From Protea cynaroides (Eukaryota > Streptophyta > Magnoliopsida > Proteales > Proteaceae): 64,000 nucleotides of DNA. The translations under genes and the position numbers were made by a program. The stretch spans positions 1,192,001 through 1,256,000 of the forward strand of contig CM053270.1 of assembly GCA_028583415.1 (NCBI GenBank). Reading direction: 5' to 3'. The notes beneath the pieces were generated by a model, which did not search any database, had not been told where the DNA came from, and saw only the letters and a list, made by a program, of their open reading frames with translations. Positions 23,399 through 33,625 of this stretch are shown here, in pieces. How positions within the stretch are numbered: the first letter of the stretch is position 1; the number at the start of each line of letters is the position of its first letter.

Positions 23399-25188
23399 AA
23401 TACCATGCAAAGCAGGTATTGATCTAAACCCTACTTTGCCGTCAAACCCTAATCTAGTCAGTAAACCCTATATTAGAGTTCTAGGATGAAGACCATCAAA
23501 ACTAGGACTTGAATGGAGTTGAAAACAACTCTAACTCAATGCTCAGACCAAGAATGTATAGGAGAAACCTTGGAATCAATAGAGAATGATCGACAATAAT
23601 CGAGAAACCAGATGTATGGTCTTCCGGAGACATACCGGTAGACTATACCGATCGCACCATATGCGACCGGTACCGTGACCGGTACCTCTCGGGGACTGGT
23701 CTATGGGGACCGGCAGACCATACCGGTCGAAGGTTTTCCCCACAGTTCTGCGACCGGTCAGTTCTGTGAGACATATTTTGTAATCTCGTTGGTTTTTCGA
23801 CCAACATAAACCTAAGAAAAACTATTCTAACTAAACCCTAATATCGTGTAGGACTTTGTGATAGCACGTTTGGATCTTGCGACGTGGAGCAAGCTGTCAA
23901 ACGAGCGTCAGATAAGGAAATTGGACCTATACCTTAATAATCAATGGACAGTAAACTGTTGTTAATAACTATGACTCTGTGGATTGATGTTTGTGCATAC
24001 TCGCATGTCATCCTTTGCTTTCAGTTATTATTATTGTTCCTGCATACTCGCTATGCTAGGATGTGACTGTTAGCCATGTGATTGTTTTCGTTGGTGTGTA
24101 GAATGGGAACGGTCTGGGGTCTGGGATCATTCCTCACACTAGCACCTTTTTGTAGTATTTTATCTTAGCATGCTTGGTGCGGGTAGGGCATCAGGGGGAG
24201 GACGTGATACTGTGATCTCCGGCCTGGTCACCAGACTCTAGCTCTATCTCTATGTCGTAGGGAGTTATGTTGGGATAGGGTCTACCTTGCGTATTATTCT
24301 GTCTTAGTATGCTTGGTGCGGGTAGGGCATCAGGGGGAGGATGTGGCATTGTGGTCTCTGGCCTGGCCACCAGACTCTAGCTCTATCTCTATGCCGTATG
24401 GAGCTGTGCTGGGATAGGGCCTACTGCAATGGCATATAGGATTGGTTAGTTGCGAGTCCAGTTTGCAAGCCCTCGCCAATAGAGGCTTACATGTTGGTAT
24501 GGGTAGAGCATCAGGGGAGGTATTGGACGCCTTAGCTCTATCTCTATTCCATGGTGGGTGCATGTGGGACGGCAGTGGTGTGATCTACTGGGCGGCTTCA
24601 CACACTTGTGTAAAGAGGTGCGGTGGCCGCCAATCCTTTCTATTGCACATTGCAAACTTAAACCAAACCATAACGTAATATGATTGTTACTCATGCATAT
24701 GAATGTGGAATTGTCTGATTGTCTTACTGAGCTAAGTTGTGAGCTCACCCTTGTATATATACATGTTTTTAGATGTTGATGCAGGATACACGGTGGATGA
24801 TTATATGAATGCTTCGGCGTATGGAGGTGTTGCTGCTATGGATGTGCAAGCAGGAGAGGACGAGCATGACGCTTCATGCGAGTGCCCTTTTTGCGTGTAC
24901 CTTTGATTTTATTTTATTTGTTTCAGTTATTTTCGATTGACGTTAAATGATGTAAAGATATTTATTTATGTTTGAGAATTTAAATAATTGAATATTTATT
25001 TAAAGTTATCAGTAGATGCTCAGTTCATTTTATTTAAAGACTTCCATTGTATTTTATTATATTCTAATTGTGGTTATGTGCAATGGTTTGTATGAGTGGA
25101 CACGGTCTTATTGAGATCCTGGTGTGAGCCGTTGGTTCAGTGACGGTTCACTCACACTTCTGGTTCAGCCGGAATTGGGGTGTGACAG
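23399..25188 (+). mobile_element. Partial family-A LTR, plus strand, head to head with the previous one
   Basis: It begins at aataccatgcaaagcaggta, within the putative intron, and continues through the ACCGGT block (about 23630-23760), three AGCTCTATCTCTAT motifs (24237, 24376, 24534), the peptide exon and the LTR end ggggtgtgaca at 25188. The 5' part (U3 and leader) is missing. The minus-strand partner at 22621-22883 is the reverse complement of 23399-23655, giving inverted arms of about 260 bp separated by about 515 bp. Confidence 0.85.
24769..24906 (+). CDS. LTR-encoded conserved micropeptide, copy 2
   Basis: The frame reads DVDAGYTVDDYMNAS, AYGGVAAMDVQAGEDEHDAS, CECPFCVYL and stops at TGA 24904-24906. 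An acceptor-like ttttagatgttgatgcag precedes the GGA codon. Many differences from the other copies are at third codon positions. This LTR has lost its promoter part, so this copy is probably silent. No known family recognised. Confidence 0.4.
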   Translation, partial: LDVDAGYTVDDYMNASAYGGVAAMDVQAGEDEHDASCECPFCVYL

Positions 25189-26048
25189 TTTTCATTTCCT
25201 ATTTAGACATTTTCTATTGAATTTTATACTTAGGGGTATTTTGGTATTTTTACTTCCATGTTTGAGGTAAGAGAATAGAAATTTATAATATATTAATAGT
25301 ATACGTATAATCGTATTGGAAGTTATCTTGAATTTTTCTTACAAAGTGTGTAGGTATATAATGTATAATGTTTGGTTAAACGATTGGGTTATGCTAATAG
25401 TGGGCCCCACAGGGTTAGTTGGTCATCTGAATGAGGGGTAAGTTTTAAAATGAAATTTTATAGTTTTGGGCTTGATTGCAATTGAAGGAATGGAATGATA
25501 GGTAGGGAAAATATGAACATTTAGAAATTGGGGACAAATAGAAAGGAATTATTGTGTTTAAGGGCTCAATTGTAATAAAAAAATTAAAAGGACTCAAGTA
25601 TAACCAGTACCTAATTTAAAGGGATACCAATGTATTTTATTTAAATAACTTAAAACCTACAGTTATAAAGACCTAAGCAAGGTTAAATAAGACTTTTACT
25701 TAAAGTGAGGTATAATTAAATAACTAATTAACAATAAAGAGTGGGGTTGTCAAGTATAACCAGTACCTAATTTAAAGGGATACTAATGTATTTTATTTAA
25801 TTAACTTAAAACCTAGAGTTATAAAGACCTAAGCAAGGTTAAATAAGACTTTTACTTAAAGTTAAGTATAATTAAATAACTAACTAACAATAAAGAGTAG
25901 GGTTGTCAAGTATAACCAGTACCTAATTTAAAGGGATACTAATGTATTTTATTTAATTAACTTAATACCTAGAGTTATAAAGACCTAAGCAAGGTTAAAT
26001 AAGACTTTTACTTAAAGTTAAGTATAATTAAATAACTAATAAATTAAT

Positions 26049-26087
<39 letters not shown>

Positions 26088-27151
26088 TCTTTATGTTAGA
26101 AGGAAGGAAAGGCAGAATAGAAGAGGGGGAAACTGGGAGGAAGAAGAAGAAGAGGAGGAGGAGGAATAAGGAAATCAGTTAGCTCTCTCTCTCTTTCTCT
26201 CTCGCTTACTCCACTTTGAAGGATCTATAAAGGAAAAAAAACCCTAGAACCTAAGATGGCTCAAAACTGTTTCTACATAGGATTATTTACCTTTTAATTT
26301 ATACCTAGGTTTAGGATTTAAGCATGTTGAGACCGAGGGAATTTTCATCGTTGGAATTTCCAAACCCTAAGTATACAAAGGTTGTAGAACAATAATTTCA
26401 GCCTTGGAAACCCTAGTTTCTTCTCTAATTGAAATGTCATAGGGCAGCATAGTATATTGAAGCATAATTGTCAAGGTAAATATGAAAGAAATTATGTAAT
26501 TCAGTTATAAGAAACCCTAAAATGAATGCAAGTCAATAATTCTATTATTTAAACCTGAAATACTTGGAAATCCAGCCTTATGGAATTCTGGAATATTATA
26601 TTAGGACATCCTAGGACTATGTAAACCAACTTAGGTCATAAAAAGGGTGAAATTTATAGTGAACAGTAAATCTGGTGTGCGCAACCTTAAATTTTTAAAG
26701 AAAAATTCAATTTGAATGGAACATGAGAATAAAAGAAACTTAAGTCAGTTTCAATAAGCCATTTTGACTAGTCCTAGACTAAGAGAGTCCTCAATCGATC
26801 AAGCTAAGGTATTTTCTTATGAAAGGGATTTCAAAGATATTGTTCTCTGTATTAATTCAGACCTTAAAAACATTGTAAAAATTAGTTCAAAGCATATTTT
26901 CATTCTTAAATAGTTAGTTTTAACTTAGCAATAAAATAATTGTGATACGTGCCCAAATGGTTGTAGGGCTAAAAGTATGGGAAAGAATTACTTAGCTTGC
27001 CCTCCAAGGGAAAGACTGACTAAACACAGCAAAATTAGGAAGGGGAATTACCTACTTATACTTGTTGTATGTAATTAGATTTGCCATATGATTAATTTAT
27101 GCATGTGGTGTATTCTACAATGCTGAAATTGTGTGTTATGAAGATAGAAAT
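25189..27151 (+). other. Unclassified repeat-derived region left of the Tekay-like element
   Basis: AT-rich DNA without credible coding. It contains three tandem units of about 158 bp (25591-26048), a TA microsatellite (26053-26087), a GA-rich stretch and a CT-rich leader-like stretch ending in aaaccctagaacc (26100-26250). The TA-run plus GA leader resembles the promoter layout in the X LTR. Together with 47778-48316 and 52066-52581 it may be the broken LTR of the gypsy element whose PBS lies at 52589. That would give about 3 kb, and is inference only. Confidence 0.4.
25591..26048. repeat. Three tandem copies of a 158-bp unit
   Basis: Units start near 25594, 25751 and 25909 with tcaagtataaccagtaccta and contain ttataaagacctaagcaagg. 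They differ by few substitutions, so the duplication is recent compared with the surroundings. Confidence 0.9.
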
Positions 27152-27446
27152 TGTAAGACCCGCACTCCATGAACCTGATCTAAACCTTTAATTCATGTCA
27201 TAACAGGTCTTTCATCATCACCAGGCTAGACGGGATGAGAGGATGACAACCAGGTACGAAAACGAACGTAAAAGTATGATATTTTGCATACCGGTCTACG
27301 GTACCAGTTAATGGTACCGGTCGACCGGTATATCTACGCAGGCAGACTGGTTAGATCTGGAAACGGATCTCTGCGGGTCTCGCTTTTTAAATCTCAAGCC
27401 TAGGGACTTTCCTAACGTAGGGAAACTTCCTAAACTCTATCCTAGT

Positions 27447-27456
27447 CTATTTAAGG
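27447..27456 (+). promoter_or_regulatory. Probable TATA box of the 5' LTR
   Basis: CTATTTAAGG occupies the place where related LTRs have better boxes: tatataaa on the minus strand near 35612, CTATAAATAGG at about 48791, and ttatatagagg near 53492. Each is followed after 20-40 bases by a leader with a caaaccctag-like phrase. U3 would therefore be only about 300 bp. Confidence 0.6.
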
Positions 27457-28829
27457 ACCCTTAAACCTCCTTAGAACCCTTTGATTGCTTCTCACAAACC
27501 CTAGAGAGGAAAAAGAGATTGAAGAAGGAGAAAGAGCTAAGAAAGGTGAGAGGGGAGCCGCCGTTGGACAAAGAACACCATAGTTGCGAACTACCGGTAA
27601 GTGCTTGAACTTTCTCTCTAAATTAAGCATTATAGATGATTAATCATGAATTGATCAATACCATGCAAGGCGAGGTATTCATTTAAAACCCTTAAATTTT
27701 CCGTCAAACCCTAACACAGTCGACAAACCCTAGATTCGAATTCTAGGCTAAGGATCATCGAAACTAGGACTTGAATAGAACATGAAATGACTCTAACTCG
27801 TTGCTCAGGCCTAAAATGCATAGGATAAACCCTAGAACCAATAGGGGGTGACCGACGGAAGGCGAACGCCAAGTTGGTGGTCTTCCGGAGGCATACCGGT
27901 CGACTATACCGAACGCACCATATGCAACTGGTACTGCGATCGGTACCTCTTGGGGACTGGTCTGTGGGGGATCGGTCGACCATACCAGTTGCACCTTGCC
28001 CTACAGTGCTGCGACCGGTATGCACTGTAAGGGTGTTTTCAATACCAGTTGGTTTTCGACCAACGTAAACCCTAAGAAAACTAATTCTAATTTAACCCTA
28101 ACAATGTGTGGGACCATGTGATAGCAAGTTAGGATTTGGTGACGTGGAGCAAGCTAGCAATCAAGCGTCAGGTAAGGGAATCGGACCTAAACCCTAATAA
28201 CTTAATAACAATAAAACGTTGTTAATAATTATGATTCTATGGAATGGTGTTTGTGCATACTCGCATGTCATCTTTACTTTCAGTTATTATATTGTTCATG
28301 CATACTCGCTATGCTAAGATGTAACTGTTAGGCATGTGATTGTTTTCATTGGTATGTGGAATGGGTAGGGCCTGGGGTCTGGGATCATTCCTCACACTAG
28401 CACCTTTTCGTATCGCTTCTGTCTTAGCATGCTTGGTGTGGGTAGGGTATCAGGGAGAGGAAGTGGCACTGTGGTCTCCAGCCTGGCCACTAGACTCTAG
28501 CCCTATCTCTATGCCGTAGAGAGTTGTGCTGGGATAGGACCTACTGTGATGACATATAGGATTGGTTAGTTACGAGTCCAGTTTGCAACCCCTCGCCAAT
28601 AGTGGCTTACGTGTTGGCATGGGTAGGGCATCAAGGGAAGTGTTGGCGGTGTTTGAGCCGGACACTTTAGCTCTATCTCTATTCCATGGTGGGTGCATGT
28701 GGAACGACAGTGGTGTTTGATCCATTGGGTGGATTCACACACTCGTGTATAGAGGTGCGGTGGCCACCAATCCTTTCAATAGCACATTGCAAACTTAAAA
28801 CCAGACCATAATGTGAATGTTACTCATGC

Positions 28830-29039
28830 ATGATGTATGTTGCATTGTCTGATTTTCTTATTGAGCTAAGTTGTGAGCTCACCCTTGTCTATACACTATT
28901 TTTAGATATTGATGCAGGTTACACTATGGAGGACTATTTGGATGCTCCAGTATATGGAGGTGTTGCTGCCTCAGAAGTGCAAGCAGGGGAGGACGAGCAT
29001 GACGCTTCACGAGAGTGCCATTTCTGCGTGTACCTTTAG
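28830..29039 (+). CDS. LTR-encoded conserved micropeptide, copy 3 (5' LTR)
   Basis: Downstream of the acceptor-like site at 28916-28917 the frame has an ATG at 28926. It reads MEDYLDAPVYGG, VAASEVQAGEDEHDAS, RECHFCVYL and stops at 29039, that is 37 residues. The first Cys of CxCxxC is Arg here. The same sense-strand ORF occurs in the matching 3' LTR and in five other LTRs. About 100 bases of AT-rich sequence with aataattgg follow the stop and could be a poly(A) region. No known family recognised. Confidence 0.45.
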   Translation: MMYVALSDFLIELSCELTLVYTLFLDIDAGYTMEDYLDAPVYGGVAASEVQAGEDEHDASRECHFCVYL

Positions 29040-29327
29040 GATATTTGATTTGTTTATTTTATTTATTTTTAGTTGGATTTATAATTGGGATGTAAGGATA
29101 ATTATTTATGTTTTGGTATTTTGAATAATTGGATAATTTATTTATCAATAGAAGTACTTAGTTCATTTAATTTAAGACTTCCGTTGTATTTAATTATATT
29201 CTGATTATGGTTATGTGCAATGGTTTGTATAAGTGGACACGATTTTATTGAGATCCTGGTGTGAACCGTTGGTTCAGTGACGGTTCACTCATACTTCTGG
29301 TTCAGTTGGAATTGGGATGTGACAACT

Positions 29328-29339
29328 TGGTATCAGAGC
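29328..29339 (+). other. Primer-binding site, initiator tRNA-Met type
   Basis: TGGTATCAGAGC lies three bases after the 5' LTR end. This is the classical plant PBS for the 3' end of initiator tRNA-Met, used by chromoviruses and most Ty1/copia elements. Confidence 0.95.
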
Positions 29340-29790
29340 ACTTAGGCTCTGTCCAATAGAACATACATGCACTTGACTAAGTCAATGAACTGAGATAGAA
29401 AGAATCAAAAGTCTTAATAAAAAAAACGCTCCTTGAGCACTTGTTTAATGCCTGAGACTAAATATGAAATATCATAATATACTATACTAAAGGTGAAATT
29501 AATAAACAGTCATGCTCTAGATAGGAACCATAATGAAAGGTGAGAATAATCATAAACTTTTACCAAATTGAAAAGGAAACTGTATCAAGAGTAGAATATA
29601 GAACATCCAAAGAGCTAGAAGTTAATTGTACCACAGGGTACAGTCCACAAACCGGACATTTACCTTGTTATAATAAAAATTATACCAAGAGGAGAAAAAA
29701 ATAAAGTGGTCCATCATGGGGTTGGGGCATAGGAGGAATAGAGTCAGCAATGTCATAGTCACGCTCATATGTGACCCCAAGCCAGTGTAC

Positions 29791-30916
29791 CTACTCCTGT
29801 GTGACTCTGAGGCTGCGAGAGAGGCGCCCTAGGTCACGGTTCATCTCGCGCTGGGCATCCTGAATCTCCATAAACATACCCATCACTGTTTTGGGAGAAG
29901 GCCGGGATGGTCTTGCTGCAGGTATGGGCTGCAGTTCTGGTGCAGGAATGTCCTCCATCTGATCATCATCATCCCCTGCCTCTTCTACATAAGCTACATT
30001 GGTTGCTGTTGCTGCTGCTACCCTCCTAAGCGGATGAGGACGAGCCTCTAGCTCCTCATCACTGATCGGCAGGTTATCCATCTTCATCCGGACAATGGCA
30101 TCCCAGTCAATGTCTAATGTCATGGTGTCCTTAACCGCAATCTCATCCATCATGTCTACTCGAAGGCGCTGCATGAGTGTAGTGATAAGCCGGCCATAAG
30201 GAAGGTTGCTTATCTAGTCGGGCATGGTAGCCTGACACATAGTCCTGATGATAATATAAGGGAGACAGACCCGCTCCCTAGTGCAGACACAATAAGTCAG
30301 GTACTGGGTGAGCTGAGATAACTTACGGTAGTGGCCACTCTGAGGAACAATCATGCTGGATAATGCGGCAATATACTCGAGGAATAGGTCTCAAAGTAGC
30401 AGCTTTCATGGGCACCCCTGGGTTAAGGATCTACTCTGAAACCTACTAGCGCAGATCATCAGTAAGGAAGCCTTTCATCTTGGGAGCACAGTAAACCAAA
30501 TCACCGTCATTAGGAATCCCCAAGAGATCAGTGAGTTGGTGAGTGTCGAAGGATATGGGGACACCTTTGACAAAGCTGGTGAGGCGTAGGTCCCTACCAT
30601 GGCTAAAGTCGTTAACGTCTCCCTCGACCTCCAAGTTAGCAAAGAAGTGCTTGACCAAGGTGGGTCGGGTAGTCACTGTATAAGTGATAACGGGTAACCA
30701 CCCAAGTGCACCAAAGGCTGCTTTAACATCGAATCGTTGTAGCTGCTCCAGGTTTACGCAGCGTCCAGATTCTATGTTCTTCTCTTCAAACCATGGAAAA
30801 AGGGCATGCACTATCACCGAACGAAACCACCACTCACCAAACTATTGAACCGGCGGTTGTGGACGGTTCATGCCCGGAGCGTATGCATACTTACCAGCAC
30901 CTCGATGTAGAGACAT
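29791..30916 (-). pseudogene. Antisense accessory ORF, putative plant transposon protein domain (PF20167-like)
   Basis: Between the PBS and gag, on the strand opposite to gag. From ATG 30914-30916 the frame reads MSLHRGAGKYAYAPG, meets a TAG at 30842-30844, and continues VIVHALFPWFEEK ... FANLEVEGDVNDF ... FVKGVPISFDTHQLTDLLGIP. After 30446 a second frame carries QYLTYCVCTRERVCLPYIII. After 30228 it carries SNLPYGRLITTLMQRLRVD followed by an acidic, proline-rich tail with a helical QREMNRDLGRL segment. The VxGxxxxFd...LLGIP and LPYGRLIT phrases resemble the domain seen in antisense accessory ORFs of plant Ty3/gypsy elements. An acceptor-like ttttgtag (AG at 30923-30924) sits just before the ATG, with a donor-like aa/gtaagg ending at 31347, suggesting a 5' UTR intron. 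At least two disruptions make it non-functional here. Confidence 0.7.
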
Positions 30917-31499
30917 TGTTAACTACAAAACAAAACAAAACAATGAGATTTTATTAAAATTTTCAAAAATTCGGCAGCATAGCGACAGTATTTAAAGCAA
31001 AAGCCTTGAAATCACCCATAATCTGGGGAGGAGTACTTACGTAACAATTTAGCAACATATGGAAACCAAACAATCAACAAACAAGCAAGAAATTCAACAA
31101 TTACAAGAAAAATCGATTTTGGACCAAAACCTAGGTAAAAAATCCCAAAATTTTGATTTTGAGAAAACCATACAGTGGAACCTCAAATAAGTTAAGGGCT
31201 TTTGTTCATAGAGGTCCCAAAACTATTTCTAAGCCAAAGAAAAAGAGTTCCTACGGTTAGAATCTGCTAAACCAAGAAAAATCAAGTATTTGGGCAAGAA
31301 ACCATGAAGAAACAATGTAAAATGGAGAGAGGAAGGAAGAACCTTACTTGGAGATGATGTTCAAGGTCTTAATCGGAAGAGAATCGCTCCTAAAGTCACC
31401 AGTCGGACTGTAGCAACTCACCAAGTCAGAGAGGAATCGCCACCGGAGTGAATGGAAAGAAGAAAATGAGGAAAAGAGGCAAAAATCACGATTTTAAAG

Positions 31500-31745
31500 T
31501 CTTTCAGGGCATACTGGTTGATGGTTTTGCCCTATACCGATCGACCGGTACCCCTTAGTACCTGCGACCGGTACCTCTCGGCCACAGCAGGGTGCTGACC
31601 GATCGAACATACCGGTCGCACCATACCATACAGAGGTGTGATCGGTACATCGATCGGTACCTCTCGGGAACTCCGAGAGGTTTGTCCGCCTGGACATACC
31701 GATCGCATTACAATACACAGTGCCGCGACCAGTATGTTGTGACTG
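31500..31745. promoter_or_regulatory. Third ACCGGT/CGATCGGT motif cluster, between antisense ORF and gag
   Basis: Contains ccgatcgaccggtacc (about 31538-31553), gcgaccggtacctctcgg, accggtcgcaccata, and ccgatcgcatt. The same motif, including the phrases gcgaccggtacctctcggg and cgaccggta, forms the two clusters in the LTRs of this element. It lies upstream of the inferred first exon of the antisense gene and about 180 bp upstream of the gag ATG. Confidence 0.7.
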
Positions 31746-31927
31746 GATAAGTATTCTAAGCCCAAAAAATTTTGAGAAATTTTTTTTAAAATTTGATTTA
31801 AAGTTTCCATGACAATTTTCACCTCGCACTATTAAAGGCTAACACTATCATGACAAATGTGACTATTCCAATGTACCTCATGTATTATGTCTTCTTCTCA
31901 TATACAAACAGGAAAGAGTAATCTAAG

Positions 31928-33230
31928 ATGGTAGGCGGAAATGGTCGCAGAGGTTCACGAAAACGTCACCACTCAAGGGTGCATCAAGCCGTGGACAATG
32001 TGGAAGTAGGAACCGTTGATAAGCAAAACCTGAACCCAGAAGGTGGAACCCCAATGAGGGATGATGGGGACAGGATAGAAACGAGAAATGGTGGAGAAGG
32101 GCAGAGTCACAGAGCACCAACAAATCTGCCAGGCCCTCCTCACACTAACTCTGAGACTATTGTAACGAATCTGGTCTATCAGATGGAAGCGCAGCAGAAG
32201 GTCTTCTTAAATGAGATGCTGAAGATGTTCAGGCCACCAGGATATATCCCTACAGAAGGTACGCCTGAGTCTGGAGGAAATAATACCACACTACCAGGGG
32301 ATGGTAGCACTGGGCCGATGAGCCAAGAACAGAACCCACAACTACCACACCAATTCCCAACATTGTCTGCCTATCAAGGGATCTATTCGTACCCACCACC
32401 ATGGTATGGAACAAATGCACAGGGGCAGAATGACCTAATCCAAGCGGTGGATAGGTTTTTGAAATTGAAACCCCCTACCTTCATCCGGAGACCAAGAAAA
32501 CCACTATGGCCTGCACAGTGGGTTGCTGAGATGGAGAAGAACTTCCGTCTGATGACTTGCACGGAGGATGAAAAGGTGCTATTTGTTATGCACATGCCCA
32601 AGGAGGATGCAAATGCCTGGTGGAATTCTATCCGGACATTCTTGGAGACAAAGAACACACAAATCACCTGGGAAATATTTAAGGGAGCTTTCTTCGATAA
32701 GTACTTTTCTAAGAGATTTCGTGATCAAATGGAGAAGAAATTCCTTAACCTGCAACAATCCCAGTTGACTATTGATGCGTACCAGCAGAAGTACAAAGAG
32801 TTGTTTTTCTTCGCTCCAGCAAGCATGCAAGAGGAGGAAACCAGAACCCGTAGGTTCACTATGGGATTACGAGGAAGTATTCAGGAGCACGTCTTGGGTT
32901 TGGAGAAGAAGGTGTATAACGAGGTTGTGCAGATTGGTGGGTGATTGAATCAAGCCAAAGAGATAGCTTCTTTCCTCAAAACAAGGGACTGAAGAGGCCT
33001 GCTACTGAGACTTCGAGTGGAGGGAACACTAGACCATTCTCCCTATACAGGGCTCAATCTGCTGTGGTGCCAGCAAGGAATACTACTGCACCACCACCAT
33101 CATAGGTAGCTGGTCAAAACCCTAATGTCAAATGTTTCAACTGCCAGCAATTGGGCCATTATGCAAAGACATGTACTCTACTTAGAAAGCAACCACCACA
33201 GCAAGGGAAGGTATTTGCAGTCACCACTGA
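31928..33230 (+). pseudogene. gag of the Tekay-like element
   Basis: An open frame of 338 codons (31928-32944) has a basic N-terminus (GRRGSRKRHH) and the gag core FLKLKPPTFIRRPRKPLWPA, WVAEMEKNFRLMTCTEDEKV, ANAWWNSI and FFDKYFSKRFRDQMEKKFL. A TGA at 32942-32944 interrupts it, after which LNQAKEIASFLKTRD continues. A frameshift near 32985 leads to GLKRPATETSSGGN and, after one more stop, to the zinc knuckle CFNCQQLGHYAKTC (about 33132-33173, CX2CX4HX4C intact). Gag would form the virus-like particle and bind RNA. The stops and frameshift make it inactive. Confidence 0.9.
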
Positions 33231-33299
33231 AGAGGCAGCCGCATCACCCGATGTGGTTACTGGTATGATTTCGTCCCATACAATTTTGCTTACTATTTT

Positions 33300-33625
33300 G
33301 TTATGTATGAGAATGTAGAACTAAGGGAGAAGTAAATTCCAGGAACTGTAGATATAGCTGGGGTACCCGCCAGAGTACTCTTTGACTCTAGGGCTACACA
33401 CTCCTTTGTTTCTATGTCTTTCATGAAGCGATTGGAGTTACCTGCCAAGCTCTTAACCCCAAGCTTGATAGTTCACTCTCCGTTGGGAGTAGAGTGGCGT
33501 TGAATGAATGCTATGGGCCTTGTTTAGTTAGTATTGATGGGCGAAACCTAGAAGCAAATCTGGTTCAACTCGAGATGGCAGACTCTGATGTCATCTTGGG
33601 AATGGATTGGCTAGGCCATCATTCA
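33300..33625 (+). pseudogene. Aspartic protease remnant, cut by a solo LTR
   Basis: Translation gives VPARVLFDSRATHSFVSM near 33367-33420. The retropepsin active site would be DSGAT, so the essential Gly is Arg here. MKRLELPAKLLTP follows, with frameshifts, and GMDWL-type sequence near 33600 runs into the solo LTR at 33626. Confidence 0.75.

Larger units (their letters stand above)
27152..29324 (+). mobile_element. 5' LTR of the Tekay-like element (2173 bp)
   Basis: Starts TGTAAGACCCGCACTCC and ends GGGATGTGACA. In order: ACCGGT/GTCGAC motif block 1 (about 27288-27345), TATA-like CTATTTAAGG (27447-27456), leader with CTAGAGAGGA, donor-like accg/GTAAGTG (GT at 27597), motif block 2 (about 27890-28025), tctatctctat motifs (about 28495 and 28668), acceptor-like gatgcag (28911-28917), peptide exon, then AT-rich sequence with polyadenylation-like signals (29040-29170). 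It pairs with the 3' LTR at 45604-47777. Confidence 0.95.

Noticed and set aside
27764..28068. Overlapping open frames in both strands over the ACCGGT cluster (also at 31494-31829, 35000-35307, 43991-44339, 46217-46521)
   Set aside because: They follow the palindromic motif cluster, occur on both strands and change frame between copies.
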